From: Dyadobacter sp. 50-39
GTDB taxonomy: Bacteria > Bacteroidota > Bacteroidia > Cytophagales > Spirosomataceae
Assembly (NCBI GenBank): GCA_001898145.1
Contig: MKSR01000012.1
Span: 248,001-312,000 of the forward strand
DNA length: 64,000 bases
Direction: 5' to 3'
The first letter of the stretch is position 1; every line of letters starts with the position of its first letter. Below the pieces are notes generated by a model. That model searched no databases and was not told where the DNA came from. It saw only the letters and a program-made list of their open reading frames with translations. A program made the position numbers and the translations under genes. Positions 25,521 to 33,167 of the stretch are shown piece by piece.

Positions 25521-26942
25521 ATGAATCTTAAATCGACGGCGGTCCTCCTCGCAGGGCTGCTATGGGGGTCCGGATCGTATGCACAGCAGCATTCGGAGCA
25601 AAACCATTCCAAATATGTAGCACCTTCCGACCCGCTGGTGCAGCAGAAACTGTCCAAATGGCAGGATATCAAATTCGGCCTCCTGATGCACTGGGGCACT
25701 TACAGCCAATGGGGGATTGTGGAATCGTGGTCGCTATGCCCGGAAGACGAGGGCTGGTGCGAGCGCCGCGGGCCGCATTCTCACGACTGGTATGAGTACA
25801 AAAAGGCTTACGAAGACATTGCCAAGACTTTCAATCCCGTCAAATTCAACCCCGATCGCTGGGCAAAGGCCGCCAAAGGTGCAGGTATGAAATATGTCGT
25901 TTTCACCACCAAGCACCACGACGGGTTTTCGATGTTCGATTCGAAATACACCGATTACAAAATCACCAACACGCCGTTCAAAAGCAATCCCAAGGCCAAC
26001 GTGACCAAGGAAGTACTTGCCGCTTTCCGCAACGAAGGCTTTATGACGGGCACCTATTTCTCCAAACCCGACTGGCATACCGATTCGTACTGGTGGCCTT
26101 ACTTCCCACCCAAAGACCGCAATGTGTCGTATGACCCGAAAAAGCGTCCTGAGCTGTGGAACAAGTTCAAGGACTTTACTTACAACCAGATCGAAGAGCT
26201 GATGTCGGACTATGGCTCGGTAGATATTCTCTGGCTCGACGGCGGATGGGTACGTCCTAAAAGCACCATCGACACGACGATCAGCTGGCAGAAAACCATC
26301 CCTTACGACCAGGATATCGATATGGCGCGCATTGCCAAAATGGCCCGCTCGCATCAACCAGGACTTCTCGTGGTGGACCGTACCGTTACCGGCGAGTTCG
26401 AGAACTACGTCACGCCCGAACAATCGATTCCGGATCACTACATGTCGATCCCCTGGGAATCCTGCATGACCATGGGCGATTCCTGGTCCTACATTCCGAA
26501 AGAGAATTTTAAATCGACCCAGAAACTGGTTCACACGCTCGTCGATATCGTGGCCAAAGGAGGTAACCTGCTCCTGAACGTAGCGCCCGGCCCCGACGGC
26601 GAATGGCACGAAGAAGCTTATACGCGCCTCGAAGAAATGGGTAAATGGATGAATGTGAATGGCATCGGTATCTACGAGACCAAACCGCTCGCACCTTACC
26701 GCGCCGGCAAATGGGCCTACACCAAAAAGGGCAACACCACCTACGCATTCTATCTCGCCGAAGCGGGAGAAAAGCTGCCCGCCAGCCTGAAACCGGAAGG
26801 TTTGGACATTCCGGCGAAAGCGAAAATCACCTTTGCAGGAAACAAAAAGGCCTTGAAATTGAAAAACGGGTCCATCGAGCTGCCTGCGAAAACGATCGCC
26901 GAAATAGGCGCGCAGCCTGCTTATTTATTTGTGATTAATTAA
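25521..26942 (+). CDS. GH29 alpha-L-fucosidase, secreted
   Basis: 473 aa with signal peptide MNLKSTAVLLAGLLWGSGSY cut at AQQ. The GH29 barrel is clear: KFGLLMHWGTYSQWG, VFTTKHHDGFSMFDSKYTDY and DILWLDGGWV, in which Asp (about residue 239) is the nucleophile. It releases alpha-L-fucose from glycans in the periplasm or outside. It follows the glycosylasparaginase gene by 41 bp. The stop overlaps the stop of the convergent RelE-like gene through TTAATTAA. Confidence 0.92.
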   Translation: MNLKSTAVLLAGLLWGSGSYAQQHSEQNHSKYVAPSDPLVQQKLSKWQDIKFGLLMHWGTYSQWGIVESWSLCPEDEGWCERRGPHSHDWYEYKKAYEDIAKTFNPVKFNPDRWAKAAKGAGMKYVVFTTKHHDGFSMFDSKYTDYKITNTPFKSNPKANVTKEVLAAFRNEGFMTGTYFSKPDWHTDSYWWPYFPPKDRNVSYDPKKRPELWNKFKDFTYNQIEELMSDYGSVDILWLDGGWVRPKSTIDTTISWQKTIPYDQDIDMARIAKMARSHQPGLLVVDRTVTGEFENYVTPEQSIPDHYMSIPWESCMTMGDSWSYIPKENFKSTQKLVHTLVDIVAKGGNLLLNVAPGPDGEWHEEAYTRLEEMGKWMNVNGIGIYETKPLAPYRAGKWAYTKKGNTTYAFYLAEAGEKLPASLKPEGLDIPAKAKITFAGNKKALKLKNGSIELPAKTIAEIGAQPAYLFVIN

Positions 26943-27214
26943 GGGAATGATTTATAGATTTCACCCCGGCTTAAAACTCTTAGAAGTGTGACGTCGGGGT
27001 GAATGTATTCCACGCCTATCCGCCAGTCACCAATACGAATCCGGTAATAATGTTCGTGGCTCTTTTGTCCTTCCATTTTGCGACAATCGAGTCCGGATTT
27101 TTCGAGACTTTCAGCGGCTTCCAATTTCTGAATAACGTCGAAGACCTTTTTCCGGACATTTTGAGGTACACTTTTCAGATCCTTTCTGAACCTGTTCACG
27201 AAAAGTACTACCAT
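26939..27214 (-). CDS. RelE/HigB-type toxin
   Basis: 91 aa. RelE fold features: FVNRFRKDLKSVPQNVRKKV helix pair, then YYRIRIGDWRIGVEY, the core strand motif of RelE/ParE mRNA interferases, and a short C-terminal strand with Arg. RelE-type toxins cleave mRNA on the ribosome. The gene overlaps its upstream HTH partner by 7 bp; antitoxin first, toxin second. Its stop overlaps the fucosidase stop. Confidence 0.8.
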   Translation of the reverse strand: MVVLFVNRFRKDLKSVPQNVRKKVFDVIQKLEAAESLEKSGLDCRKMEGQKSHEHYYRIRIGDWRIGVEYIHPDVTLLRVLSRGEIYKSFP

Positions 27215-27495
27215 CCCATTTCCTTTTTCAAGTCTGATATCGGGAATTGAGGTTCATCCTTTTCAGCGCGCATAAGTTCAAGCAGGAAATAGTCGTTCAG
27301 TTTCTCATTTTCAATAATTGACAGAATTTGCAGCATTTCGCGCTCGCTCCAATTGCCGCGTTGTTTTTTTACGCTGAACGTTGGTGCCGGAATTCCGATT
27401 TGTTGGGCCAGGTAGGCGTTCTTATAACCCGATTTATTAATCAATGCAGCCATGTTCTTTTTCAAGGCGATGTAATTTTCAACAATGTTCAGCAT
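27208..27495 (-). CDS. HTH-type antitoxin partner of the RelE-like toxin
   Basis: 95 aa. About residues 14-50 (MAALINKSGYKNAYLAQQIG followed by IPAPTFSVKKQ) look like an XRE-type helix-turn-helix; the rest is helical and probably binds the toxin. It overlaps the toxin gene by 7 bp. The start codon lies inside one arm of a long inverted repeat, which supports autoregulation by the toxin-antitoxin complex. Confidence 0.7.
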   Translation of the reverse strand: MLNIVENYIALKKNMAALINKSGYKNAYLAQQIGIPAPTFSVKKQRGNWSEREMLQILSIIENEKLNDYFLLELMRAEKDEPQFPISDLKKEMGW

Positions 27496-27563
27496 AACGA
27501 TCTTAATTGACGGGAAGTTGATAGCTTCTATTTTCTAAATTAAAATTAAGATTTTTGTTATGC
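27492..27563. promoter_or_regulatory. Inverted-repeat operator of the RelE-type toxin-antitoxin operon
   Basis: Left arm GCATAACGATCTTAATT (27492-27508) and right arm AATTAAGATTTTTGTTATGC (27544-27563) are inverted copies apart from 3 extra bases in the right arm. The left arm contains the antitoxin start codon (27493-27495 on the minus strand), so binding would block both promoter and translation start. The same 215-bp gap also serves the divergent second fucosidase gene, for which I see no exact TAnnTTTG. Confidence 0.6.
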
Positions 27564-27710
27564 ATTATCAAGTTTTCAAACAGTACCCAATAATGATCCC
27601 ACGGTGATCGGAGAGGAACATGGACAAAAAATTTGTGAACTCTTCTAAAAAAACGATCTTCACTTTTGATTTGCATCACCCTATCTGTATCATCAGAAAC
27701 ACCTTTTCAA

Positions 27711-29174
27711 ATGATCAAAAAAATAACCGGTCTCCTTTGCCTGACGGCGTCGATCGCTTTTGCCCAGACACCTCCGAAACCTTACGGCGCATTGCCTGCA
27801 CCGCGGCAGCTTGCTTGGCATGAAACCGAAGTTTACGGCATTATGCACTTTACGCCTACAACATTCGAAAACAAGGAATGGGGTTATGGCGATGCAGATC
27901 CCAAGACATTCAATCCAAGCGATTTCAATGCCGACCAGATCGTGCTGGCCGCCAAAGCCGGCGGGTTGCGTGGTATCGTGCTCGTGGCGAAACACCACGA
28001 CGGCTTTTGCCTCTGGCCCACTAAAACAACCGACTACAATATCACCAAAAGCCCGTTTCGCAGCGGAAAGGGCGATCTCGTGCGCGAGGTGGCGGACGCC
28101 GCACGCAAGCACGGGCTGAAATTCGGGGTATACTGCTCGCCGTGGGACCGTAACAATGCCCAATATGGCACACCGGAGTACCTGAAGATATACCGTGAGC
28201 AGCTTCGCGAGCTTTATACCAATTATGGCGACCTGTTCATGTCGTGGCACGATGGGGCGAACGGCGGCGACGGCTACTACGGCGGAGCCCGCGAAAAACG
28301 CTCGATTGACAATACTACGTATTACCAGTGGGATTCCACCTGGACCAATTATACCCGCAAACTCCAACCCAATGCCAACATTTTCAGCGACATCGGCTGG
28401 GACGTACGCTGGGCCGGCAATGAGGATGGCAGCGTAAACCCGACTTCATGGGCCACATTGACGCCGAAACCTTCCGAAGGGCAAAACGTAGCGGTGCCTG
28501 GCCAGGCCAATGCGACCGAAAACCCAGGCGGAACGCGTGGCGGGAAGTTCTGGATACCGGCAGAATGCGACGTACCCTTGCGCAAAGGCTGGTTCTACCA
28601 CGCCAACGAGAAGCCGAAAACACCTGAGAAACTGTTCGACCTCTACCTGAAAAGTGTAGGGCGCGGTGCGGCACTGGACCTCGGCCTTGCCCCCGATACC
28701 CGCGGCCAGCTGCATAGCGACGACGTGGCAGCCCTGAAAACCTTCGGTGACCGTGTCAAGAATACCTTTGCTACCAACCTGATCTCCCGCGCCTCATCGA
28801 AAGCAGTGAACGTTCGCGGTTATAATTCTATTTACAGCGCCAAAAACCTGCTCGACGGCAAACCAGAAACCTACTGGGCAACCGACGACGATTTTAAAAC
28901 CCCTGAGGTGGTTATCGAAATGACGCAGCCGGTTGTATTCGACGTCATCAGTTTGCAGGAGTACATCAAACTCGGCCAGCGCATTGAAGAATTCGCGGTT
29001 GACGCCTGGATCGGAAACGAATGGAAGGAAATTTACAAAGGAACGAGCGTCGGTGCGAAGCGCCTCGCCAGACTCGACGTGCCGATCACTTCCAACAAAG
29101 TTCGCCTGCGGATCACCAAATCGCCGGTTAGCATCGCCATCAGCGAATTCGGTGTTTATAAGGATACAGAATAG
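27711..29174 (+). CDS. GH29 alpha-L-fucosidase with C-terminal discoidin-like domain
   Basis: 487 aa, signal peptide MIKKITGLLCLTASIAFAQT. GH29 barrel: YGIMHFTPTTF, LVAKHHDGFCLWPTKTTDYN, FGVYCSPWDRN and FMSWHDGAN with the nucleophile Asp (about residue 179). From about residue 345 a galactose-binding or F5/8 type C domain follows (YNSIYSAKNLLDGKPETYWA). Distinct subfamily from the first fucosidase (HFTPTTF rather than HWGTYSQ), so probably a different fucose linkage. ATG 27711 chosen because it begins the signal peptide. A strong terminator follows. Confidence 0.92.
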   Translation: MIKKITGLLCLTASIAFAQTPPKPYGALPAPRQLAWHETEVYGIMHFTPTTFENKEWGYGDADPKTFNPSDFNADQIVLAAKAGGLRGIVLVAKHHDGFCLWPTKTTDYNITKSPFRSGKGDLVREVADAARKHGLKFGVYCSPWDRNNAQYGTPEYLKIYREQLRELYTNYGDLFMSWHDGANGGDGYYGGAREKRSIDNTTYYQWDSTWTNYTRKLQPNANIFSDIGWDVRWAGNEDGSVNPTSWATLTPKPSEGQNVAVPGQANATENPGGTRGGKFWIPAECDVPLRKGWFYHANEKPKTPEKLFDLYLKSVGRGAALDLGLAPDTRGQLHSDDVAALKTFGDRVKNTFATNLISRASSKAVNVRGYNSIYSAKNLLDGKPETYWATDDDFKTPEVVIEMTQPVVFDVISLQEYIKLGQRIEEFAVDAWIGNEWKEIYKGTSVGAKRLARLDVPITSNKVRLRITKSPVSIAISEFGVYKDTE

Positions 29175-29193
29175 ATATTGAAACACAAAATTC

Positions 29194-29231
29194 AAAAGCG
29201 CCGGCTGACTCGTTCAACCGGCGCTTTTTTT
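29194..29231 (+). terminator. Terminator after the second fucosidase gene
   Basis: Perfect 11-bp stem AAAAGCGCCGG (29194-29204) with CCGGCGCTTTT (29218-29228), then further T. A-rich sequence upstream means it could also work for the convergent PIN-domain gene. Confidence 0.85.
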
Positions 29232-29235
29232 GGTA

Positions 29236-29646
29236 TTATAGCAATGTAATTTTAAGATTGGTATGGAGCTGGATTTTCGAAAAGTCCGCTTTGTTGAAAG
29301 TAATTAACTCATCACAATGCCGTTCGGAAATCGCAGTGTGTAGGCAATCATTGAAATGCTGAAAACCAACACGCTCCGCCAGATTTACCGCCCGATAATA
29401 TTCGCCAGTCTGGTAAGAATACGGCTTCAACAATGCAAGGGCATTCACGTTGTCCCTGACCTCAGACATCGGCATATTCAGCTTTGCAAGTACAAATGAC
29501 AACTCCTGCAACACGAGGAAGGACATAAACACTGATCCCTTTTTTGAGGCATTTTCATAAATCCTTCCTGCCAGCTCATGCTTTTCCCGACTTTGCTCTA
29601 CGAAAAAATTAACAAGCACATCGGTATCGAAGTAGATCATGCTCAT
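29236..29646 (-). CDS. PIN-domain toxin (VapC-like)
   Basis: 136 aa. PIN-domain RNase: first acidic residues in IYFDTDVLVNFF, LVLQELSFVLAK with the second acid, FNDCLHTAISERHCDELITF with the last ones. VapC toxins cut tRNA or rRNA. Its ATG overlaps the stop of the upstream small gene (ATGA), the usual antitoxin-toxin arrangement. Confidence 0.83.
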   Translation of the reverse strand: MSMIYFDTDVLVNFFVEQSREKHELAGRIYENASKKGSVFMSFLVLQELSFVLAKLNMPMSEVRDNVNALALLKPYSYQTGEYYRAVNLAERVGFQHFNDCLHTAISERHCDELITFNKADFSKIQLHTNLKITLL

Positions 29647-29888
29647 ATACCAACATCATTCGCGTCATCCGCCAATCGGGACAAATCGATGTTTTCATCC
29701 ACCTTTATGGGTGGGAATTGCTTTTGTGAAGCCTTTAATTGAAGATACACATCGTACTGACTGCCCGGGACGGCATTGTCAATTTCCTCTACTGTCACAC
29801 GCACCCGCCTCTGTCCGAACGAATCCATGACCCTTTGCCAGAACCCTTCCGTCCATTCGCCCGGGCCTATTTCAAATGTTGTTTGCAT
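29643..29888 (-). CDS. Probable antitoxin partner of the PIN-domain toxin
   Basis: 81 aa, no family recognised. It starts at ATG 29886-29888 (MQTTFEIGPGEWTEGFWQRV) and ends in an acidic tail (IDLSRLADDANDVGI) that could fill the toxin active site. The assignment rests mainly on its position: immediately upstream of a vapC-like gene with a 4-bp ATGA overlap. Confidence 0.62.
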   Translation of the reverse strand: MQTTFEIGPGEWTEGFWQRVMDSFGQRRVRVTVEEIDNAVPGSQYDVYLQLKASQKQFPPIKVDENIDLSRLADDANDVGI

Positions 29889-29928
29889 TACCAATCGGGT
29901 TGTTCTTATTCAAAGATAACATTTAAAA

Positions 29929-31005
29929 TCACTCCTTAGTCAGCCGTTCCAGCCGCGCGTACATTTCAAGCATGGCGCCCTGGTCGATGAGGGTTTTTAC
30001 GGGTTTCCGGCCTAGCAGGCCTTTCGAATCGCGCTCTTCGTTCCAGATCCGCTCGGCATCGGCGATGAAAATCCGGTAATCGCCGGCCTGGGGATCAACT
30101 TTGTGCAGCTCTTCAAAACCACGCAGCAATACCACGTTGAACCAATAGTTGTCCGGTAACCTGTTGTTCTTGTAAAAATGCTTTTTGGAGCCTTCTGCCA
30201 ATGCCCTGGCCTCATCCAGATACTCGGCTTCGCCCGTAATCGTGTGCAGCAAAACAGCCGATTGCAGCATGGTACCGGTATTATAGGTGTACTTGGCCGA
30301 ATCAATTTTCAACGACGGAACCTTGATCGCGTCATAGTAAGTGCCGTCTGCTGCGCGGAGGTTCTTTTTCGTCCAGTCGTACAGGCTGACCGCTGTTTTT
30401 AAATACTCGGGCTCCTTTTTGATCTGGTATAATTGCAGCGCCACGAGTATGCCGGGGCCATTCGAGCAGGTATTTTTGGTATTCTTTTCATCCTCCTTCC
30501 AGTAAAGCCCTCCGCCGGCCTGGTCGTCGTGGCCCGTCATCATAAAACGAAAAATTTCCTCGGCAATTGCCAGGTAACCCTTCTCTCCTGTACGGTTATA
30601 GGCGTCCAGGCAGGCAATCGCAATCCATTGGTTATCGTCGTAGAAGCGCGAATCCTTCTGTTCGCTCGTTACATACGCCTGGTAACCGGGTGCCGGTGCG
30701 CTCGTGTTATAGTATTGCCGGATCGCCCCAAGTACCGGCTTCATGTATTGCTTCCCCGGACTCACCGCCTCCGACTCGGTGGCCGCTTGGAGCAATGCAC
30801 AAAGCGGCCACAGGTAGGAATGCGGCTTTTCATTTTTGCCATTGGTCTCAATAAAAAGGCCGGTAGACGATTCATAGAATACCCCTTCAATGTTGGAGAG
30901 AATCTGGCCGCGACGTGATTTGTAATCAGGTACGGATTGTGATACGGCGACTTCTACACGGGTGAAACCCAGCAAAACCAGCGCCATTGCATACATTCTT
31001 TTCAT
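29929..31005 (-). CDS. GH76-like secreted alpha-mannanase
   Basis: 358 aa with signal peptide MKRMYAMALVLLGFTRVEVA. The (alpha/alpha)6 pattern and DSRFYDDNQWIAIACLDAY, with the paired Asp residues of GH76, followed by GGGLYWKEDEKNTKNTCSNG, match endo-alpha-1,6-mannanases. GH76 enzymes cut the backbone of fungal mannans or mannose-rich glycans. Transcribed away from the ECF sigma gene, from a shared 216-bp gap. AGE-type epimerases share the fold but lack the DD motif in this context. Confidence 0.82.
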   Translation of the reverse strand: MKRMYAMALVLLGFTRVEVAVSQSVPDYKSRRGQILSNIEGVFYESSTGLFIETNGKNEKPHSYLWPLCALLQAATESEAVSPGKQYMKPVLGAIRQYYNTSAPAPGYQAYVTSEQKDSRFYDDNQWIAIACLDAYNRTGEKGYLAIAEEIFRFMMTGHDDQAGGGLYWKEDEKNTKNTCSNGPGILVALQLYQIKKEPEYLKTAVSLYDWTKKNLRAADGTYYDAIKVPSLKIDSAKYTYNTGTMLQSAVLLHTITGEAEYLDEARALAEGSKKHFYKNNRLPDNYWFNVVLLRGFEELHKVDPQAGDYRIFIADAERIWNEERDSKGLLGRKPVKTLIDQGAMLEMYARLERLTKE

Positions 31006-31116
31006 AATTAGTTTCGATTTTTTTGAGTAGAAGGAGTCTCCGAGAGGTTCTCTACTTGAAAGATCCTCCTCGGAATTGCCGGTTCCGGGATTACAACCAA
31101 CGGCTTTCTGGTAAAA

Positions 31117-31142
31117 TAGAATAATAAAATTTGGTTATTCTA
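31117..31142. promoter_or_regulatory. Inverted repeat between the GH76 and sigma-factor genes
   Basis: TAGAATAA (31117-31124) and TTATTCTA (31135-31142) are perfect inverted copies spaced by 10 bases, in the divergent gap. A likely protein site for regulating either gene. Confidence 0.4.
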
Positions 31143-31183
31143 ATAATATACAAAACACTATTTCATATCCGATTCACACCGCC

Positions 31184-31191
31184 TATTTTTG
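31184..31191 (+). promoter_or_regulatory. Predicted -7 element of the ECF sigma gene
   Basis: TATTTTTG fits TAnnTTTG and lies 30 bases before the TTG start at 31222, giving a short leader and supporting that start. Confidence 0.45.
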
Positions 31192-31221
31192 ACTAAATCC
31201 CCATTAACCTGACTAACCTTT

Positions 31222-31827
31222 TTGGCTGCATTCGACACACATACCGACGATGCCGAACTATGGAATTCGTTCCGCGGTGGGGACGAGCACGCATATACGG
31301 AACTGGCCCGGCTACATTACCGGACGCTCTTCCAGTATGGCCAGCGGTTTACCCACAACATGCAGCTGATCGAAGATGTGATACAGGATTTGCTGATACA
31401 TCTCTGGCTGCACCGCGCTACCGTCAGGGACACTCCTTCGGTGAAATTCTACCTTCTGAAGGCATTCAGGCACCGGATGTTGAAAACCATTAAACCACTC
31501 GCCGAAGAAACCGCGCTGACAGACGAATGCAACCAACTGCTTTCCGAGTTTTCGAGTGAGGAAAGCTGGATAGTCCGTGAAAATGACCTTTCGCTGAAAA
31601 ACCGGGTCCGCACGGCCATTCACCAGCTACCGGCGCGCCAGCAGGAGGTTATCTACCTGCGCTTTTTCCAGAATCTCATGCCCGAGGAAATCGCAGGCCT
31701 ATTGGCTATCAATGCACAATCGGTGAGCAATATCATCCAGCGGGCGCTCGCCAATCTGCGCGGGCTGTGGCGCATGCCCCCCTCCATTTCAGTCATTATT
31801 TGCTCATTTTGCCAAATATTCTGCTGA
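31222..31827 (+). CDS. ECF RNA polymerase sigma factor (FecI/SusC-associated type)
   Basis: 201 aa. Region 2 (HYRTLFQYGQRFTHNMQLIE, then DVIQDLLIHLWLHR) and region 4 (LPARQQEVIYLRF, then EIAGLLAINAQSVSNIIQRA) are complete; region 3 is absent, as in ECF factors. It recruits core polymerase to a small regulon, most likely the SusC/SusD genes just downstream. The start is TTG at 31222: the frame opens after a stop at 31210-31212 and no early ATG exists. Followed after 84 bp by its FecR-type anti-sigma gene. Confidence 0.88.
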   Translation: MAAFDTHTDDAELWNSFRGGDEHAYTELARLHYRTLFQYGQRFTHNMQLIEDVIQDLLIHLWLHRATVRDTPSVKFYLLKAFRHRMLKTIKPLAEETALTDECNQLLSEFSSEESWIVRENDLSLKNRVRTAIHQLPARQQEVIYLRFFQNLMPEEIAGLLAINAQSVSNIIQRALANLRGLWRMPPSISVIICSFCQIFC

Positions 31828-31911
31828 TCGCAGGCTTCCTGAAAAAATTTTCCCCTCCAACCGAGTATTCCGGCCGAAGAAACGGATAATGTGTAAAAAA
31901 CGCATTATTCA

Positions 31912-32994
31912 ATGTCACCCGACCATTCCGACCATTTGCTGCAATCACTCCTTACCAACCCCGCATTCAGGTGCTGGGCGGAGGGCAAATGCCCTGGAGA
32001 TGATGCGGTCTGGGAAGAATGGGCCGCCGGGCATGAAGACGGCCAGGCAATTCTGAAACAAGCGGCCGGGCTCGTGCGCGCATTACCGGTTCGAGACGAG
32101 CATCTGACGGATGAATACATCCGCCGGAAGGTCCATGAAACATTGCAGGCAGCCAAAAGGGAAGAGCAGGCGCAAGCGGGCGACAAACGGGATTCGTTTT
32201 TCCCGGTGTTCCTTTCAGGCTGGAATGTAGCGGCCAGCCTGCTGATTGTTGCCGGACTTTGCTTCGCATTGCTGCGCATTTACAATCGCCCTCAGCCTGC
32301 CGCAAAGCCGGTAGCAGCGCTCGCGCCGGTACACACATGGAAGGAAGTAGCAAATCTGGAACGACCGTTCAAATATGTGCAGCTTCCGGATGGTAGCTCC
32401 GTCGTATTGCACCGCAACAGCACCCTAAAATACCCCCAGGCATTTGCAGGTGCGAAGCGGGAAGTACACCTCACGGGAGAAGCATTCTTTGAGGTAACCA
32501 AAAATCCCAACCAGCCATTTATTGTATATGCCGGCGAGCTGATAGCCAAAGTGCATGGTACCAGTTTCAGCATCAAAGCCGTTGCCGACGAAAAGGACAT
32601 TACCGTTGCCGTGAAAACCGGAAAAGTATCCGTTTCCGGCGGGCGTGCCACTTCCCCCCTCCTCCTCACCCGCAATCAGCAAGCTACCTTCGAGCGTGCC
32701 CAGGCAAGGCTTGTGCGGTCGGCCCTGAAAAGCCCTGTGTTACTGAATATCCCGATTGAAGACCTGGAATTCAACTATTCCGAAACGCCGGCGTCCGAAG
32801 TTTTCGACGCACTCGGGAAGGCTTATGGCGTCAATATCACATTTGACCGAAACAGCCTGGCGCATTGCAGCATTACCGCAACGCTCGGCGACGAGCCGCT
32901 GGAAAACAAGCTGAGATGGCTGTGTACGATCCTGGAAGCCAATTACACGATGAAAGAAGACAGCATAACCATTACCGGAAACCCATGTAAATGA
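31912..32994 (+). CDS. FecR-family anti-sigma factor
   Basis: 360 aa inner-membrane protein. A cytoplasmic N-terminal region (about 1-95), one helix (NVAASLLIVAGLCFALLRIY, about 104-123), then a periplasmic FecR domain (YVQLPDGSSVVLHRNSTLKY, GEAFFEVTKNPNQPFIVYA) and a C-terminal DUF4974 region (ASEVFDALGKAYGVNITFDR). It holds the sigma factor until the STN domain of the downstream SusC signals across the periplasm. Gene order sigma, anti-sigma, STN-SusC is the classic trans-envelope set. Confidence 0.9.
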   Translation: MSPDHSDHLLQSLLTNPAFRCWAEGKCPGDDAVWEEWAAGHEDGQAILKQAAGLVRALPVRDEHLTDEYIRRKVHETLQAAKREEQAQAGDKRDSFFPVFLSGWNVAASLLIVAGLCFALLRIYNRPQPAAKPVAALAPVHTWKEVANLERPFKYVQLPDGSSVVLHRNSTLKYPQAFAGAKREVHLTGEAFFEVTKNPNQPFIVYAGELIAKVHGTSFSIKAVADEKDITVAVKTGKVSVSGGRATSPLLLTRNQQATFERAQARLVRSALKSPVLLNIPIEDLEFNYSETPASEVFDALGKAYGVNITFDRNSLAHCSITATLGDEPLENKLRWLCTILEANYTMKEDSITITGNPCK

Positions 32995-33037
32995 TCATTC
33001 ACTTCAAAACCCGACTATTTGGATAAAAACAAAACAA

Positions 33038-33118
33038 GGTGAACGATGCTACCAACATCATTCACCCGTATGAAATCCCCTCTTTCTGTGCTGGCGCTAA
33101 GAAGGTCCCCAAAGGGAC
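33038..33118 (+). promoter_or_regulatory. Structured leader of the first susC gene
   Basis: Two hairpins lie between fecR and susC. GGTGAA (33038-33043) pairs with TTCACC (33061-33066), with an inner GATG/CATC pair. GTCCC (33105-33109) pairs with GGGAC (33114-33118) over a CAAA loop. No T run follows, so they read as a 5' leader structure rather than terminators. No exact promoter box was found in the 173-bp gap. Confidence 0.45.
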
Positions 33119-33167
33119 ACGGGAATTATTTTGCCGATTTTTTTAAACCTACAAAACAGACAAAAGT

